The notes: generated by a model not told the origin, from the sequence alone. Counted from the first letter of the stretch, positions 35,866-46,050 are shown. The stretch: 64,000 nt of DNA from Oscillatoria sp. SIO1A7 (GCA_010672965.1 JAAHFN010000007.1:203145-267144), one strand, 5' to 3'. A program made the numbers and translations.

Positions 35866-38592
35866 TTACTTTGCTCCCAGCACGCTGAAGATATCGGAAA
35901 AATCATCCGTCCATAGTGGAGTATTTTTTTGTGTCTGAATGGGTTGCCAGCGCAGATCCCGAGCCAGGTCGCCAAAATCTTTTGAGTCGCGGGCTAACAA
36001 AACCCAGTGAGACGGAGATTTGCCCATTTTTTTCTCGGCCTCAGAGATTTCTAGCTGTATCTGTCGCAAGGTAGATAGTCCTAAATCTCGCGCCAAAGCT
36101 CCTAGCACCGGCTCCAGATTGATATAGCGGTTGGAAATATTGACGGCGAGCAGTCCTCGCGATCGCAACTTCTGAAAATAAAGCTGGAGCGCTTCCCGGG
36201 TCACTAGGTGAACGGGAATCGAGTCGGAACTAAAAGCATCCATGACGATCGCATCGTAGGAATTGTCTGACACCGAAGCTAATTGCAGCCGCCCGTCTCC
36301 CAAGACAATAGATACTGAGGCTTTGGCATCTTCTAGAAAAGTAAAATAACGCGGATCGCTGGCAATCCTTACCACCGTTGGGTCGATTTCATAGAAAGTC
36401 CAGTCTTGTCCAGGTTGCGAATAGGCAGCTAGGGTGCCAATGCCCAACCCGAGTACGGCGACTCGTTCCAAGCGATCGCTGGAATTAAAATTATCAAAAA
36501 ATTGTCCTATCGGGCTATTGGGATAAAAATAAGTTAAGGGAACATGGCGGCGTTCTGGAGCCAGACTTTGTTTGCCATGTAAAGTCGTGCCATGTACGAG
36601 GACGCGGTATTCGCCGCGCCGGTCTTGGATGACTCGGTTGACGCCAAAGAAACTGCGATCGCTTTCCAGCAATCCTCCCAAACCGCCGCCGGAAAACTGG
36701 CCGAGCATAAAAATCAAGGCTAAGCCAACCCCTAAGCGCAGCCAACCCAAGGCAAAGGCAAAATAAAAGGCTACTAAAATAGCACTGGCTAAAACCAAGG
36801 CAGGTAAATTCTCCTGAAATCCGTTGGGATTGAAGCCGACTGGCAAAGCACCAAATAATAAACCAAGAGCTATGAGGCGAGTATTTTTGAGAGAGCTATC
36901 CAGAGAGCTATCCAGAGAGCCGCCATCTAAAATTAAAATACCGAGCAGCATAATGAGCGGATATTCTAAAATAGAATTAAATAGAAGGGGAGCGGCGATC
37001 GCATTAAACCATCCCCCTAAAACTCCTCCGACGGCAATCCACAAATAAAACCCGGTCAGTTGTTCTGGGTCTGGTCGCCTGCGAGCCAACTCCCCATGAA
37101 AGACACAAGCTGCGGCAAAAAATACTCCCAGATGCCAGGGCAACCAAAGCCAAACTGGCTCCATCGCTCCGAGCAAGGACAATATAATTCCAGAGGCCAA
37201 TAATAATGGGAGCAGGGTTACTAAAGTCTGATGGGGCAATCGAGAGCGTGGCGCGAACGTCAAAATAAAACTTAGCAGATAAAGGGCTAAGGGAATTGCC
37301 CAAAGCAGAGGAATTGCCGCCAAGTCAGTGGTGAGATAGGTCGTCACCCCTAGCATCAGGCTAGACGGTAAAAAAGCGAGTAAGATCCAATGATGCGCAT
37401 GGGGCATGGGGCATGGGGCATTGGAGAGAGTTTTGAGTTTTGAGTTTTGAGTTTTAAGTTGGGAACTGTTTTCTTCCTTTTCCAAATTTGCCTTGTCCCC
37501 TTGTCCTTCATCCTCAATGCCCGATTGCTTGAGTTTTGAGTTCTTAGCTTCAAGGTGAGGATTGTTTTCTTCCAAATCTTCCAAATCTTCCAAATCTTCC
37601 AAATCTTCCTTGTCTCTCTTGCCTCTCTTGTCCTCCTCCTTCTCCCCCGGTTCCGAAGATGCAGGCGGGACGCCCGCACTACGGTTTTCCTTCTCCCCGA
37701 TGCCCGATGCCCGATGCCCAATGCCCAATGCCCAGTGCCTGATGCCACCCACCCCCCGACCCCCTCCCAAGAGGGGGAGGTTGCCCAATTCCCAATTCCC
37801 AATTCCCCATTCCCCATTCCCCATTCCCCATACAACACAGCTAAGAGTTAGGAATATCAATAGTCCATAACCACTGGCCCATAGCCAACTTTGGGAGGTG
37901 AGGGAAAAGTTAGGCTCGATGAGGGTTGGGTAGAGGAGGAGCCCTAATAAACTGCCGAGGTTGCTGGCGCTGTAGAGAAAATAAGGGTCTTGGCCTCCCG
38001 GGCGATCGCTGTCGGCAAACCATCTCTGGAGCAGAGGGGCGCTGGCGGAGACGACAAAAAAAGGCAAGCCGACGGCACTCAAGAGTAGGGCGAGCAACCA
38101 AAAGATGGGATTGGCACCGCTGTGGGGAGGGGAACTATCGGCGATCGCGATGGGCAAGAAAAACAGGGGCAGCCAGAGCAAGAGGCTATGAGCGATCGCC
38201 CCTCGGCGCATTCCCCACCATTTCGCATTCAGATGGGAATAGCCATACCCCAGCAATAAAGTGCTTTGGAAAAAGAACTGACAGGCATTCCAGACTGAGG
38301 GCGAACCGCCTAAAAGCGGTAAAATAGCCTTAGCAACCATAAGCTGTACCCAAAAAAGCAGGAAAGCGCTGACAAATAGGGTTAAGGAGAATAGGATTAA
38401 CAAAAGCCGCGTCCTCCAGGGATAGCTTCTAATATATAGACATATATAGACCCAATCTGAAGTTAACTTTTGGGGCTGCTCTAGGGTAACATTGGTTTTG
38501 GTTAAAATTTTGGTTAATAGTTTGTAGCAGCAAAAACCTCCTTCAGCAAAGCCCGCCGGTATCTTGGTACTATTAGCGCCCAGAAAGAACAT
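35866..38592 (-). CDS. Membrane-anchored spermidine-synthase-like protein
   Basis: Two parts are visible. The N-terminal part has about ten hydrophobic segments, beginning LLLILFSLTLFVSAFLLFWVQ and MVAKAILPLLGGSPSVWNACQFF, typical of fused spermidine-synthase-like membrane proteins. The C-terminal 290 or so residues are a Rossmann aminopropyltransferase-like domain: VAVLGLGIGTLAAY, FYEIDPTVV, LGDGRLQLASVSDNSYDAIVMDAFSSDSIP. Whether it makes a polyamine is unproven. Residues about 250-398 are a repeat-derived insert between two membrane segments. The start is uncertain. ATG 38592 is the longest sensible one and overlaps the divergent gene by two bases; a TTG at about 38402 is another choice. 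The open frame continues to 39051, but that part is antisense to the neighbour. The family is clear, the exact role is not. Confidence 0.85.
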   Translation of the reverse strand: MFFLGANSTKIPAGFAEGGFCCYKLLTKILTKTNVTLEQPQKLTSDWVYICLYIRSYPWRTRLLLILFSLTLFVSAFLLFWVQLMVAKAILPLLGGSPSVWNACQFFFQSTLLLGYGYSHLNAKWWGMRRGAIAHSLLLWLPLFFLPIAIADSSPPHSGANPIFWLLALLLSAVGLPFFVVSASAPLLQRWFADSDRPGGQDPYFLYSASNLGSLLGLLLYPTLIEPNFSLTSQSWLWASGYGLLIFLTLSCVVWGMGNGEWGIGNWELGNLPLLGGGRGVGGIRHWALGIGHRASGIGEKENRSAGVPPASSEPGEKEEDKRGKRDKEDLEDLEDLEDLEENNPHLEAKNSKLKQSGIEDEGQGDKANLEKEENSSQLKTQNSKLKTLSNAPCPMPHAHHWILLAFLPSSLMLGVTTYLTTDLAAIPLLWAIPLALYLLSFILTFAPRSRLPHQTLVTLLPLLLASGIILSLLGAMEPVWLWLPWHLGVFFAAACVFHGELARRRPDPEQLTGFYLWIAVGGVLGGWFNAIAAPLLFNSILEYPLIMLLGILILDGGSLDSSLDSSLKNTRLIALGLLFGALPVGFNPNGFQENLPALVLASAILVAFYFAFALGWLRLGVGLALIFMLGQFSGGGLGGLLESDRSFFGVNRVIQDRRGEYRVLVHGTTLHGKQSLAPERRHVPLTYFYPNSPIGQFFDNFNSSDRLERVAVLGLGIGTLAAYSQPGQDWTFYEIDPTVVRIASDPRYFTFLEDAKASVSIVLGDGRLQLASVSDNSYDAIVMDAFSSDSIPVHLVTREALQLYFQKLRSRGLLAVNISNRYINLEPVLGALARDLGLSTLRQIQLEISEAEKKMGKSPSHWVLLARDSKDFGDLARDLRWQPIQTQKNTPLWTDDFSDIFSVLGAK
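37396..37842. repeat. Repeat-derived 150-codon insert in the membrane domain
   Basis: The plus strand carries CATGGGG, GAGTTTT, CCAAATCTT, GCCCAAT and CCCCATT unit runs. On the coding strand they translate without a stop to GNGEWGIGNWELGN, EDLEDLEDLEDLEE, KLKTQNSKLK and similar simple sequence. Flanking codons encode conserved membrane helices (LTLSCVVW and ILLAFLPSSLMLGVTTYL). Confidence 0.88.
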
Positions 38593-39883
38593 GACAACTG
38601 ACTCTAACTCATCCCAGTCCGCTCCGATTCCTCCAAGCCCAAGGGACGAGATTCCCCAAAACCGTAGCAACGGAGCCAATCCTAAATGGGATGACAAAGT
38701 TGTTACGGTTGCGAGCGCCGGGGAATCGGGGATTTTGGAAAAATCCGAACAAAAAAATCTAGCTGTTGCCAAGCTGAACTTGCCCAACTTCGCTGCCACA
38801 TCAATAGTATGCGCGACCATTTCGATAACAATTCTGGGTTTGGGAATCGATAATGTTTGGGTGGCATTTATTGGAGCAATGGCCACTCTGCTGGTATCTT
38901 TGCGAATCCTGGTGCCGAGTTGGGGTTTAATTTGGACGCAATTGGTGCCGTCACAATGGCGCTCGATTGTCGTGGGTTGTTTGGGCCTTATGGGGGGAAT
39001 CGTTGGTTTGCTGTTGCTCAGCGGCGCTAACCAACAGCCTGGGTCGCGCAATATCCAGATTAATTGGGATGCGATCGGCGCTATTGGGGACGTGGTCGGA
39101 GCTTTAGGTCAAATTTTAATCGCTATTATCGCCGTCTATGTGGCGTGGCGGCAATATGTGATTTCTAAGGAACTGACAATTCAGCAAAACCGAATTACCC
39201 AACAGCAAACGATTGATGCTTATTTTCAAGGGGTGTCCGATTTGGCCTTGAATGAGGAGGGATTGCTGGAAGATTGGCCCCAAGAAAGGGCGATCGCCGA
39301 TGGTCGCACAGCTTCTATTCTCAGTAGCGTGGATGCGGAAGGAAAAGCTAAAATTATTCGCTTTTTGTCTCAGTCGAAGCTCCTGACCCCTCTGAGACGC
39401 GATCGCCACCTTGGCCGTCCCATTCTCGATGGCGATGGCGGCTATGCTGAGGACCGCGCTACCGGCGTCCGCGTAATTGATTTGGGAGTAATGCTAGCCG
39501 GCTCCAATCTTTCTGGCACCGATTTGCGTTGGACTGAGCTAAGCCAAGCCAATCTAGTTCGTGCGAATCTAAGTTACTGCGCCCTAGTCAAAGCAAACTT
39601 GTCCCAAACAATTTTGTACGAAGCCAATCTGATGGGCGCAAACCTTATGAGCGCCCGCCTATTTTACGGCCAAGCAGAAACTGCTTCTCCCCGCAGCCGC
39701 AGCGAACGTCCTAACTACAAAACTGGCGAATATACCGGAGCCGTGATAGAAAACGCAGACTTTACTGATGTCGAGCGTCTCTCCGAGAGCCAGCGCTATT
39801 ATTGTTGTGCTTGGGGCGGATCGAAAACCAGAAAAACTATCCCCGGAGGTTGCGAAGGTATTCCCAATAAGCTAGACCGATAA
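38591..39883 (+). CDS. Pentapeptide-repeat membrane protein
   Basis: The 430-residue product starts with a polar serine/proline-rich N-terminus (about 1-65). Two or three membrane segments follow (about 75-95, 98-115, 130-150) and another near 170-190 (ALGQILIAIIAVYVAW), then a charged linker. A pentapeptide-repeat block (about 300-350) has the A-(N/D)-L-x-x pattern (SNLSGTDLRWTELSQANLVRANL and on), forming a right-handed quadrilateral helix. The C-terminus has a cysteine pair, YYCCAWGG. The role is unknown. ATG 38591 is preferred over 38564 because it avoids extra leader; the upstream site is weak. It diverges from the spermidine-synthase-like gene with start codons touching, so the two share a promoter region or one start is misplaced. 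Confidence 0.82.
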   Translation: MTTDSNSSQSAPIPPSPRDEIPQNRSNGANPKWDDKVVTVASAGESGILEKSEQKNLAVAKLNLPNFAATSIVCATISITILGLGIDNVWVAFIGAMATLLVSLRILVPSWGLIWTQLVPSQWRSIVVGCLGLMGGIVGLLLLSGANQQPGSRNIQINWDAIGAIGDVVGALGQILIAIIAVYVAWRQYVISKELTIQQNRITQQQTIDAYFQGVSDLALNEEGLLEDWPQERAIADGRTASILSSVDAEGKAKIIRFLSQSKLLTPLRRDRHLGRPILDGDGGYAEDRATGVRVIDLGVMLAGSNLSGTDLRWTELSQANLVRANLSYCALVKANLSQTILYEANLMGANLMSARLFYGQAETASPRSRSERPNYKTGEYTGAVIENADFTDVERLSESQRYYCCAWGGSKTRKTIPGGCEGIPNKLDR

Positions 39884-39907
39884 AATAAAGCAATGACCTT
39901 TTTAGGT

Positions 39908-39958
39908 TCCGCTTTCGGCTTTCTAGGCTTTCGGCTTTCTAGGCTTTCGGCTTTCTAG
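39908..39958. repeat. 16-bp tandem repeat GCTTTCGGCTTTCTAG x3
   Basis: Three consecutive perfect copies of a 16-base unit lie just after the pentapeptide-repeat gene. Confidence 0.9.
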
Positions 39959-39988
39959 TGCTTTGGCAAACCTAAAATTATGTGTAAC

Positions 39989-40118
39989 TGTAGGTTGGGT
40001 TGAACGGAGTGTTGGCGAACGCGCCCCGCCTGCCCAAGGAGGGCTAACGCCTTCTCGAAGAGTAACCCAACTATACCAATCGTTTTGTTGGGTTTCACTC
40101 CGTTCAACCCAACCTACA
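39989..40118. repeat. Inverted-repeat element, GTAGGTTGGGTTGAACGGAG ends
   Basis: GTAGGTTGGGTTGAACGGAG at the left and CTCCGTTCAACCCAACCTAC at the right are perfect inverted copies (20 bp or more) around about 85 bases. Related arms occur inside the elements at 21091 and 35501. The rest of 39884-40399 has CACACCC tandem units at about 40340-40384 and no gene. Confidence 0.8.
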
Positions 40119-40399
40119 ATTTTAAGCCAGACAATCCACTAGGCTTTCGGCTTTGATGGCAAGGAGCGATCGGCATTTAGTTTTTGCCTAGCTTTTAGGG
40201 TTCGCAACGCGATATGGTGAGTTGAGAGCTATTTGGGTGCTTGCCCACCCCTAAACCCCACACCCTAAACCCTGCCGGGCTCAGAGAGATTCTCCTTACG
40301 GAGACGCTATGAGCGCGAACGGGATAATAGCATGAAGTTTTCCTAAACCCCACACCCCACACCCCACACCCTACACCCTACTTTTACCCTGCATTTTGT

Positions 40400-40969
40400 C
40401 TATCGTCCAGAGTTTTCTGAGGGAAAAATACCCCTCTTTTTGCGAGCTTCCATCGCTTTTTCCAAAAGATCCAAAAGTCCCGGTGCTTCTTCTTGGAGCG
40501 TAAGCAGCAGCCGCTCGCCTATATCTTCGTTACCCGGATCGCGCCCGGTTTCCATCACTTCTAATAGCCGAGGCATCGCAATATCGTCAACTATTTGAAT
40601 TAAACCACTCAAACAGCGATTAAATTGTCGTTCCGTCAACAGAGCATCTTCTAAGGGAAACTCGATGATTGCTCTTATTTCCCCATCGGATGGATCGTAT
40701 TCCCACTGGAGCATTTTCGTTTCCCAGGAAATACAAAGCATGGTTTGTAGAATGGCTTCCTTATAAGGATGGCCGCTAATTTCCGACAAAACTTGGGGAG
40801 CGAATAGTTTAAAGAACTCTCCCTCCTCATCCAACTGGATGACAATCAGAAAATTATCCACATTTTCCGCTTGTACCCCAGTGATAATGCGATTGTTTTC
40901 TTCATCTAGCTCGTATTTCCAGCCCCGGTTATCGAGATAGTCGGCAATTTGTTCCAGACTCGTAGCCAT
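40400..40969 (-). CDS. YbjN/type III chaperone-like domain protein
   Basis: The 189-residue acidic soluble protein resembles the YbjN-type peptide-binding or chaperone-like fold. It starts SLEQIADYLDNRGWKYELDEENNRIITGV, followed by FLIVIQLDEEGEFFKLFAPQVL and WEYDPSDGEIRAIIEFPLEDALLTERQFNRCL. These show the alternating beta strands and final helices of that family. Function in cyanobacteria is unknown. AAGGACA precedes the ATG at 40969 by about 8 bases. The C-terminus (KAMEARKKRGIFPSENSGR) is basic. The upstream gap holds hairpins and repeats, so it is probably transcribed alone. Confidence 0.75.
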   Translation of the reverse strand: MATSLEQIADYLDNRGWKYELDEENNRIITGVQAENVDNFLIVIQLDEEGEFFKLFAPQVLSEISGHPYKEAILQTMLCISWETKMLQWEYDPSDGEIRAIIEFPLEDALLTERQFNRCLSGLIQIVDDIAMPRLLEVMETGRDPGNEDIGERLLLTLQEEAPGLLDLLEKAMEARKKRGIFPSENSGR

Positions 40970-40999
40970 ATTGAGTGTCCTTGTTTGAACTGTATGTTA

Positions 41000-41150
41000 T
41001 GACATGTAATAAATCCACCCAAAAGGGGTGAAAGCCTCCGGCTTTGCGGGGATTTTAGCTGCATTGGAGCCGGACGTTCTACAACTGCTTAATTGAGGGC
41101 CAGCCGGGAGAGAACTGCCAATTAGAGGGTTTTGGCTGCTGGCATCTTCA
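41000..41150 (-). other. Unexplained structured stretch upstream of the YbjN-like gene
   Basis: On the minus strand it contains hairpins AAAGCCGGAGGCTTT and CACCCCTTTTGGGTG just before ATTTATTACATG. This kind of folded end is reminiscent of IS200/IS605-type transposon termini, but no transposase remnant is certain. Confidence 0.3.
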
Positions 41151-41163
41151 ATATATAGCAATT

Positions 41164-41330
41164 TAGGGAATTGGGAATTGGGCGTGGGGCATTGGGAATT
41201 GGGCATGGGGAAGAGGCAGGGGAGACAAGGGGACAGGGGGATAGGGGGGACAGGGGGATAGGGGGACAAGGGGGAGACAAGGGGACAGGGTTACAAGGGG
41301 ACCAGGAGACCGGGAGACCAGAGCCGCCTC
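41164..41330. repeat. Tandem repeats (GGGACAGGGGGATA and GGGAATT units)
   Basis: Runs of GGGAATT, GGGGACAGGGGGATA and GGAGACC units fill this stretch. The neighbouring 41390-41510 is the dispersed element shared with 6003-6120. Confidence 0.8.
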
Positions 41331-41541
41331 TTCGGGGCGGCTACGCCGGAGGAATTCTCCCATTCCTCCAATTCCCCCATGTCTGGTGTTGACTCTGGGC
41401 TTTTTCACCGCTAGGGTAACAATCTTTGGATTGTCGCGGTGAAAGCCCGAGACCTCGTAACCGTAGGGTTTTCCAGCTCCTGACAGGGATAGAAAAAATA
41501 GCAGGAAATCCTGAAAGTTCCACCCCGAGCGAGTCAACACC

Positions 41542-42585
41542 CTACCTCATGTCTCCCGGTTCCCATGTCCCGCTCTCCTGAGCGAAGTCTCTCGGTCCCC
41601 ATGTCCCCATGTCCCCATGTCCCCTTGCTGCGGCAAGTCGGGCAGCATCAGCAATTTCAAGACTGCGCAAGCTTTGCTCGGGAGTGACATATAGGGGAGT
41701 TCCTTCGGTAAGGTAGTCTAATACCATAGTGGTATCTTTGGCGAATAAACCGCGACGACTGCCCGCCGAGATGGGTTTTGTTTCTTCCCCTCGCAGGAAT
41801 TGTCCGCGATCGCCGTCAAAAATTAGACTGCCATTATCCCCGTGTACTTCAAATCTTTTTTCTGAATTCCAGAAAATATCCCCCTTACCATAAACTATCT
41901 CAGCTACCCAGCCGTTCTTAAACTGCAATTGCGCCGAACACAGACAGGCCCTAAAGTAATCCGGGTTCGAGGCAGACCAGAACTTAGTAGAACAACTAAC
42001 GCCTATTGCCGTTCCAAATAGATCTGTAAACCTATGCAGGCGAGAGAGGGCCGCAGTTAAAGGAAACCCATACAAATCTTGTTGATAATTCCACCTCTGC
42101 GGGGCCGGTCGCTTAACGCCAATGGTGGCATAGCGAGCATAGAATACTTCCCCCACTTCAGGTAAATATTGCTTAATAGCATTGTGCAGTCCGCCCAATA
42201 GTTCTATGTGTTCGACATGGAGCAATTTCTGCTTGGCAGTTGCCAGGTCAATAATTTCCCTAGCTTCTTTTGGATCGAGGGCGAGGGGATATTCGACGAC
42301 AACATGTTTGCCCGCTAACAGGGCCGCCCGACTAATTCTGCCATGATCCTTATTAATAGTGGAAACGATCGCAAGATCGATATCCTCCCGTTGCAGTAGC
42401 TCCTGCCAAGACCCAATCGCCTCTGCTCCATAAGTTTTGGCAAACTCCTGGGTTTTTTCTGCAACATGACCGACCACTGCTACTAAAGAGGAGCGATCGT
42501 CTTCTAACAATCTCTCGGCCCTGAGCTTAGCCGCAAAACCCGTTCCCACTAGCCCGACTCGAACGGGCAGTTTTAGTTTTTCCAT
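41542..42585 (-). CDS. bvdR: Biliverdin reductase (Gfo/Idh/MocA fold)
   Basis: The enzyme reduces biliverdin IX-alpha to bilirubin with NAD(P)H and is linked to phycobilin metabolism. The N-terminal Rossmann domain (GLVGTGFAAKLRAERL, then AIVSTINKDHGRISRAALL, HVVVEYPLAL) and the C-terminal domain match the cyanobacterial enzyme known from Synechocystis. Shared segments include LLHVEHIELLGGLHNAIKQ, APQRWNYQQDLYGFPL, SRLHRFTDLFGT and SRRGLFAKDTTMVLDYL. The normal C-terminus would fall near LEIADAARLAA; the last 25 or so residues (GHGDMGTWGPRD and on) are translated from ATGTCCCC repeats and are probably non-functional. The start has only a weak ribosome site. It is divergent from the ferredoxin pair about 380 bases away. 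Confidence 0.88.
   Translation of the reverse strand: MEKLKLPVRVGLVGTGFAAKLRAERLLEDDRSSLVAVVGHVAEKTQEFAKTYGAEAIGSWQELLQREDIDLAIVSTINKDHGRISRAALLAGKHVVVEYPLALDPKEAREIIDLATAKQKLLHVEHIELLGGLHNAIKQYLPEVGEVFYARYATIGVKRPAPQRWNYQQDLYGFPLTAALSRLHRFTDLFGTAIGVSCSTKFWSASNPDYFRACLCSAQLQFKNGWVAEIVYGKGDIFWNSEKRFEVHGDNGSLIFDGDRGQFLRGEETKPISAGSRRGLFAKDTTMVLDYLTEGTPLYVTPEQSLRSLEIADAARLAAARGHGDMGTWGPRDFAQESGTWEPGDMR
41560..41632. repeat. ATGTCCCC repeats in the 3' end of bvdR
   Basis: CCCATGTCCCCATGTCCC units lie inside the last codons of the minus-strand gene. The same unit occurs at 44100-44172 beside the stop of the SpoIID-like gene. Confidence 0.8.
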
Positions 42586-43261
<676 letters not shown>

Positions 43262-43444
43262 GGGTTGGCAATTGGTAACTAGCTAGTTCGCAGTACCCAC
43301 CATTTGCCCAATTGTCAAGACCCGAAAAAAGGCGTAAAAAAGATAGAAAGCGTCAAATCGGCTCTTCCCGGTGCCTTAATCTAGGCATAGAACGCCCAAA
43401 GCGGGAAAATTTATTCAACAATCGCGATTACTGGAGAGGAATAA

Positions 43445-43744
<300 letters not shown>

Positions 43745-43827
43745 AAGGTTGGTTGGCAATCGGTAATGGATTAAGTTGGAATCCCTCATTTGCCCGATCG
43801 CCAACAACCGATAAAAAGAAAGAGAAA

Positions 43828-43863
43828 GTGTGAAGTCTAAGATACCGGGCTTCACACGTTTTT
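43828..43863 (+). terminator. Intrinsic terminator after the ferredoxins
   Basis: The stem GTGTGAAG (43828-43835) pairs with CTTCACAC (43850-43857), extended by two more pairs including a G-T, and is followed by GTTTTTG. It lies 84 bases after the second stop. Confidence 0.75.
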
Positions 43864-43903
43864 GTTGTTTTCTTTATTATTTTTATAGGAAATCCGTGGG
43901 AAT

Positions 43904-43998
43904 GGGAGTGTGGGAAGGGTGGGAAGTGTGGGAAGGGTGGGAAGGGTGGGGAGTGTGGGAAGGGTGGGGAGTGTGGGAAGGGTGGGGAGTGTGGGAAG
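43904..43998. repeat. Minisatellite, GTGGGAAGG / GTGGGGAGT units
   Basis: About ten near-identical 9-base units. The rest of 43999-44172 continues with CCCACCCTTCC and CCCCATGT units up to the stop of the next gene. Confidence 0.85.
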
Positions 43999-44171
43999 CG
44001 CAGTCCTTGCGGGGAGCCGCCATAAGTCGCGTAGTCCGTTCTCCAATTCCTCCCACCCTTCCCCCTCTTCCCACCCTTCCCCATCCATCAAAGGCCCCCA
44101 TCTCCCCATGTCCCCATGTCTCTCGGTCCCAATGTCCCCATGTCTCCTTGTCCCCACGTCCCCATGTCCCT

Positions 44172-45926
44172 CTAGAAAGTGATGTCCTCGTTAAGGGTCT
44201 GAATTTCGGTGCCGGGGAAATAAAAGCGGAGGATGCGATCGCTGCTCCAACCTAACTTGGCTAAAAAGTGAGAGCCATGCTGGCTCAGTCCAACTCCATG
44301 TCCGAATCCGCCGCCGACAAACCGATAACCTTTGAGGGTTTTATCCGCTCCGTAGATAGGCTCCAAATAAAATAGCGTGCTAAGAGGAGCATAGAAACCC
44401 TGGAGAATCTCGTCTTTTTTCAACTCGACGATACCCCGGTCAGTTGTGACTGCGAGCTTGAGAACCCTACCGGCGTTACTGCGCTCTACTACCTCCAGCT
44501 TGCGAATGGTTTTAAAATTGGCCAATGGGTGTTTTTTTCTTTGTAGATAACTCCGGAGTCTTTGGTTCATCTGAGGCAAGGCAGAAGCTTCTCGCCAGCG
44601 AAAAAAGTCATATTTCTCTTCATTAAATCCCTGCTTGAGAGCCATAAAGCGCCGAAAGTTTTGCTCCCCGGCCAGACTATTACCGGACAAGTTCCATATA
44701 TTAGTTGCAGAATCGACAACGGGTAGGAGATAGGGGCGAGGCGGTCCGTCCCACAAGTCTTCAAAGGATGCAGTGATGCCTCCGCTAGTGGAAAAATAGA
44801 GAGCGTCAACCAATTCGTTTTGATAAGTTAGGACTTGACCTGCGGTGGCCGCGATCGCGCGATCGGCGGGGAGCCAAGTATCCGCGCCTTTATAAACCTG
44901 GCAGTGGGTATTGGCACAGAGTTGATAGCCATCAATTTGAAAACGGCGCAAGTTGCGCAAAGCATAGGTGCGAGCCAAGATAGTTTGGGATTCCAAGGCC
45001 GCATAAGGAGGGTTGGTACCAACTTCATGGGGCACCACTCCTCGCAGGTAGGTTTCTAGGGGGACTTGGTTGACCAGGGTATAGCTGCCATAGGCATTGG
45101 GCTTAATCTCAAGCCGTCCGTGATAGCTGCGTTTGTCGCGATCGCCCTTGCCTTGAGAAACCGCTATCAAATCTTGGCTCGCCGAGATATCCAGATATTT
45201 TCGGTGATAGCGACTGCCCCCGGCGACCCAGCTAACAATTCGCTCCTGCCGCAGATTAGAGGTTTCGATAAAAGCAGTTTTGTTGCCCGCCTCGCGCAGG
45301 GATTCCAGCAGGAGCCGACGCAGTAAAGGAGAATTATAAGTATCTCGTTTTGCCCAGACTTGCCAGGAGCTGGGTTGGCCAATTTCTACTTCTAGCCCTT
45401 GTTGCTGCCAACGATTGGCGCTATGTTCGGCATTCTCAAAGCTGCGATGGCTGCTGAGAACTACCCGCTCTTCTACCACTGGCTGCTGTAGCGGTCTGGT
45501 GGAAATTTCTAGTTTAATTTCCGTCGCCATAAGGGTAGTGGGCAAGCCATCTCCTCCCTCAAAAGTTAAGGTCAGGCGATCGCCGGGTTCTGCTGCTTTT
45601 AAAGTAAGTCTATCGGAAATAGAACTGCCAAATCGCTGCACCACCCCTACTTCTAATTCTATATTTTGGCGATCGCTGGAAGTTGCTGTTGCGGAGAAGC
45701 TGGCGATCGCTATTAACAATCCGCTTAGAGCTGTACCGGCAAACAGCTTCCATCCACTGTTTGTTTTTTTGGGCAGGGCGGCTCTTAAGGCTATCGCCTG
45801 CCCTGGGTCGGTACTTGCGCCAATTACGCAAATTGTCGGAGCCTTGGCGCAGGGTTCTATCTGAGCCTTGGCGCAGGGTGCGAGGTTGGAAATAGTTATA
45901 TGTAGCCTAAGATTAGCTCCTAGCAT
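44172..45926 (-). CDS. SpoIID/LytB-domain exported protein
   Basis: SpoIID-type proteins are envelope-associated; SpoIID itself is a peptidoglycan lytic transglycosylase. The product of up to 584 residues has a hydrophobic helix at about 58-80 (FAGTALSGLLIAIASF) acting as a signal or anchor, then a linker. The SpoIID domain spans about 265-570: RLEIKPNAYGSYTLVNQVPLETYLRGVVPHEV, ALESQTILARTYALRN, VYKGADTW, YFSTSGGITASFEDLW and FGHGVGLSQHGSHFLAK. These are all conserved family blocks. The N-terminus before the helix carries a 17-base duplicated unit (encoding CAKAQIEP/CAKAPT) and may not be the true start; no good ribosome site was seen. The stop lies directly at the edge of a repeat array. Confidence 0.85.
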   Translation of the reverse strand: MLGANLRLHITISNLAPCAKAQIEPCAKAPTICVIGASTDPGQAIALRAALPKKTNSGWKLFAGTALSGLLIAIASFSATATSSDRQNIELEVGVVQRFGSSISDRLTLKAAEPGDRLTLTFEGGDGLPTTLMATEIKLEISTRPLQQPVVEERVVLSSHRSFENAEHSANRWQQQGLEVEIGQPSSWQVWAKRDTYNSPLLRRLLLESLREAGNKTAFIETSNLRQERIVSWVAGGSRYHRKYLDISASQDLIAVSQGKGDRDKRSYHGRLEIKPNAYGSYTLVNQVPLETYLRGVVPHEVGTNPPYAALESQTILARTYALRNLRRFQIDGYQLCANTHCQVYKGADTWLPADRAIAATAGQVLTYQNELVDALYFSTSGGITASFEDLWDGPPRPYLLPVVDSATNIWNLSGNSLAGEQNFRRFMALKQGFNEEKYDFFRWREASALPQMNQRLRSYLQRKKHPLANFKTIRKLEVVERSNAGRVLKLAVTTDRGIVELKKDEILQGFYAPLSTLFYLEPIYGADKTLKGYRFVGGGFGHGVGLSQHGSHFLAKLGWSSDRILRFYFPGTEIQTLNEDITF

Positions 45927-46050
45927 CCTATTGTTTTTATCAATATTTGTAAGGGCAATTTCAAGCGCGATCGCCGAAGGACGAATGCGATTCGCCCAAA
46001 TACCGTAGGAGCGGCCATTCTTTGCTGCCCCTACGGTATTGGGAGATCGT

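Noticed and set aside
38593-39051. N-terminal extension of the spermidine-synthase-like protein
   Set aside because: It is antisense to the pentapeptide-repeat gene and shows no conserved sequence.
40997-41269. 90-codon minus-strand frame upstream of the YbjN-like gene
   Set aside because: Half of it is repeat translation; the rest covers hairpins and has no recognisable protein motif, though an IS end is possible.
43830-44182. Frames in the minisatellite after the ferredoxins
   Set aside because: They are repetitive Val-Gly-Arg or Pro-Thr-Leu peptides generated by 9-bp units.
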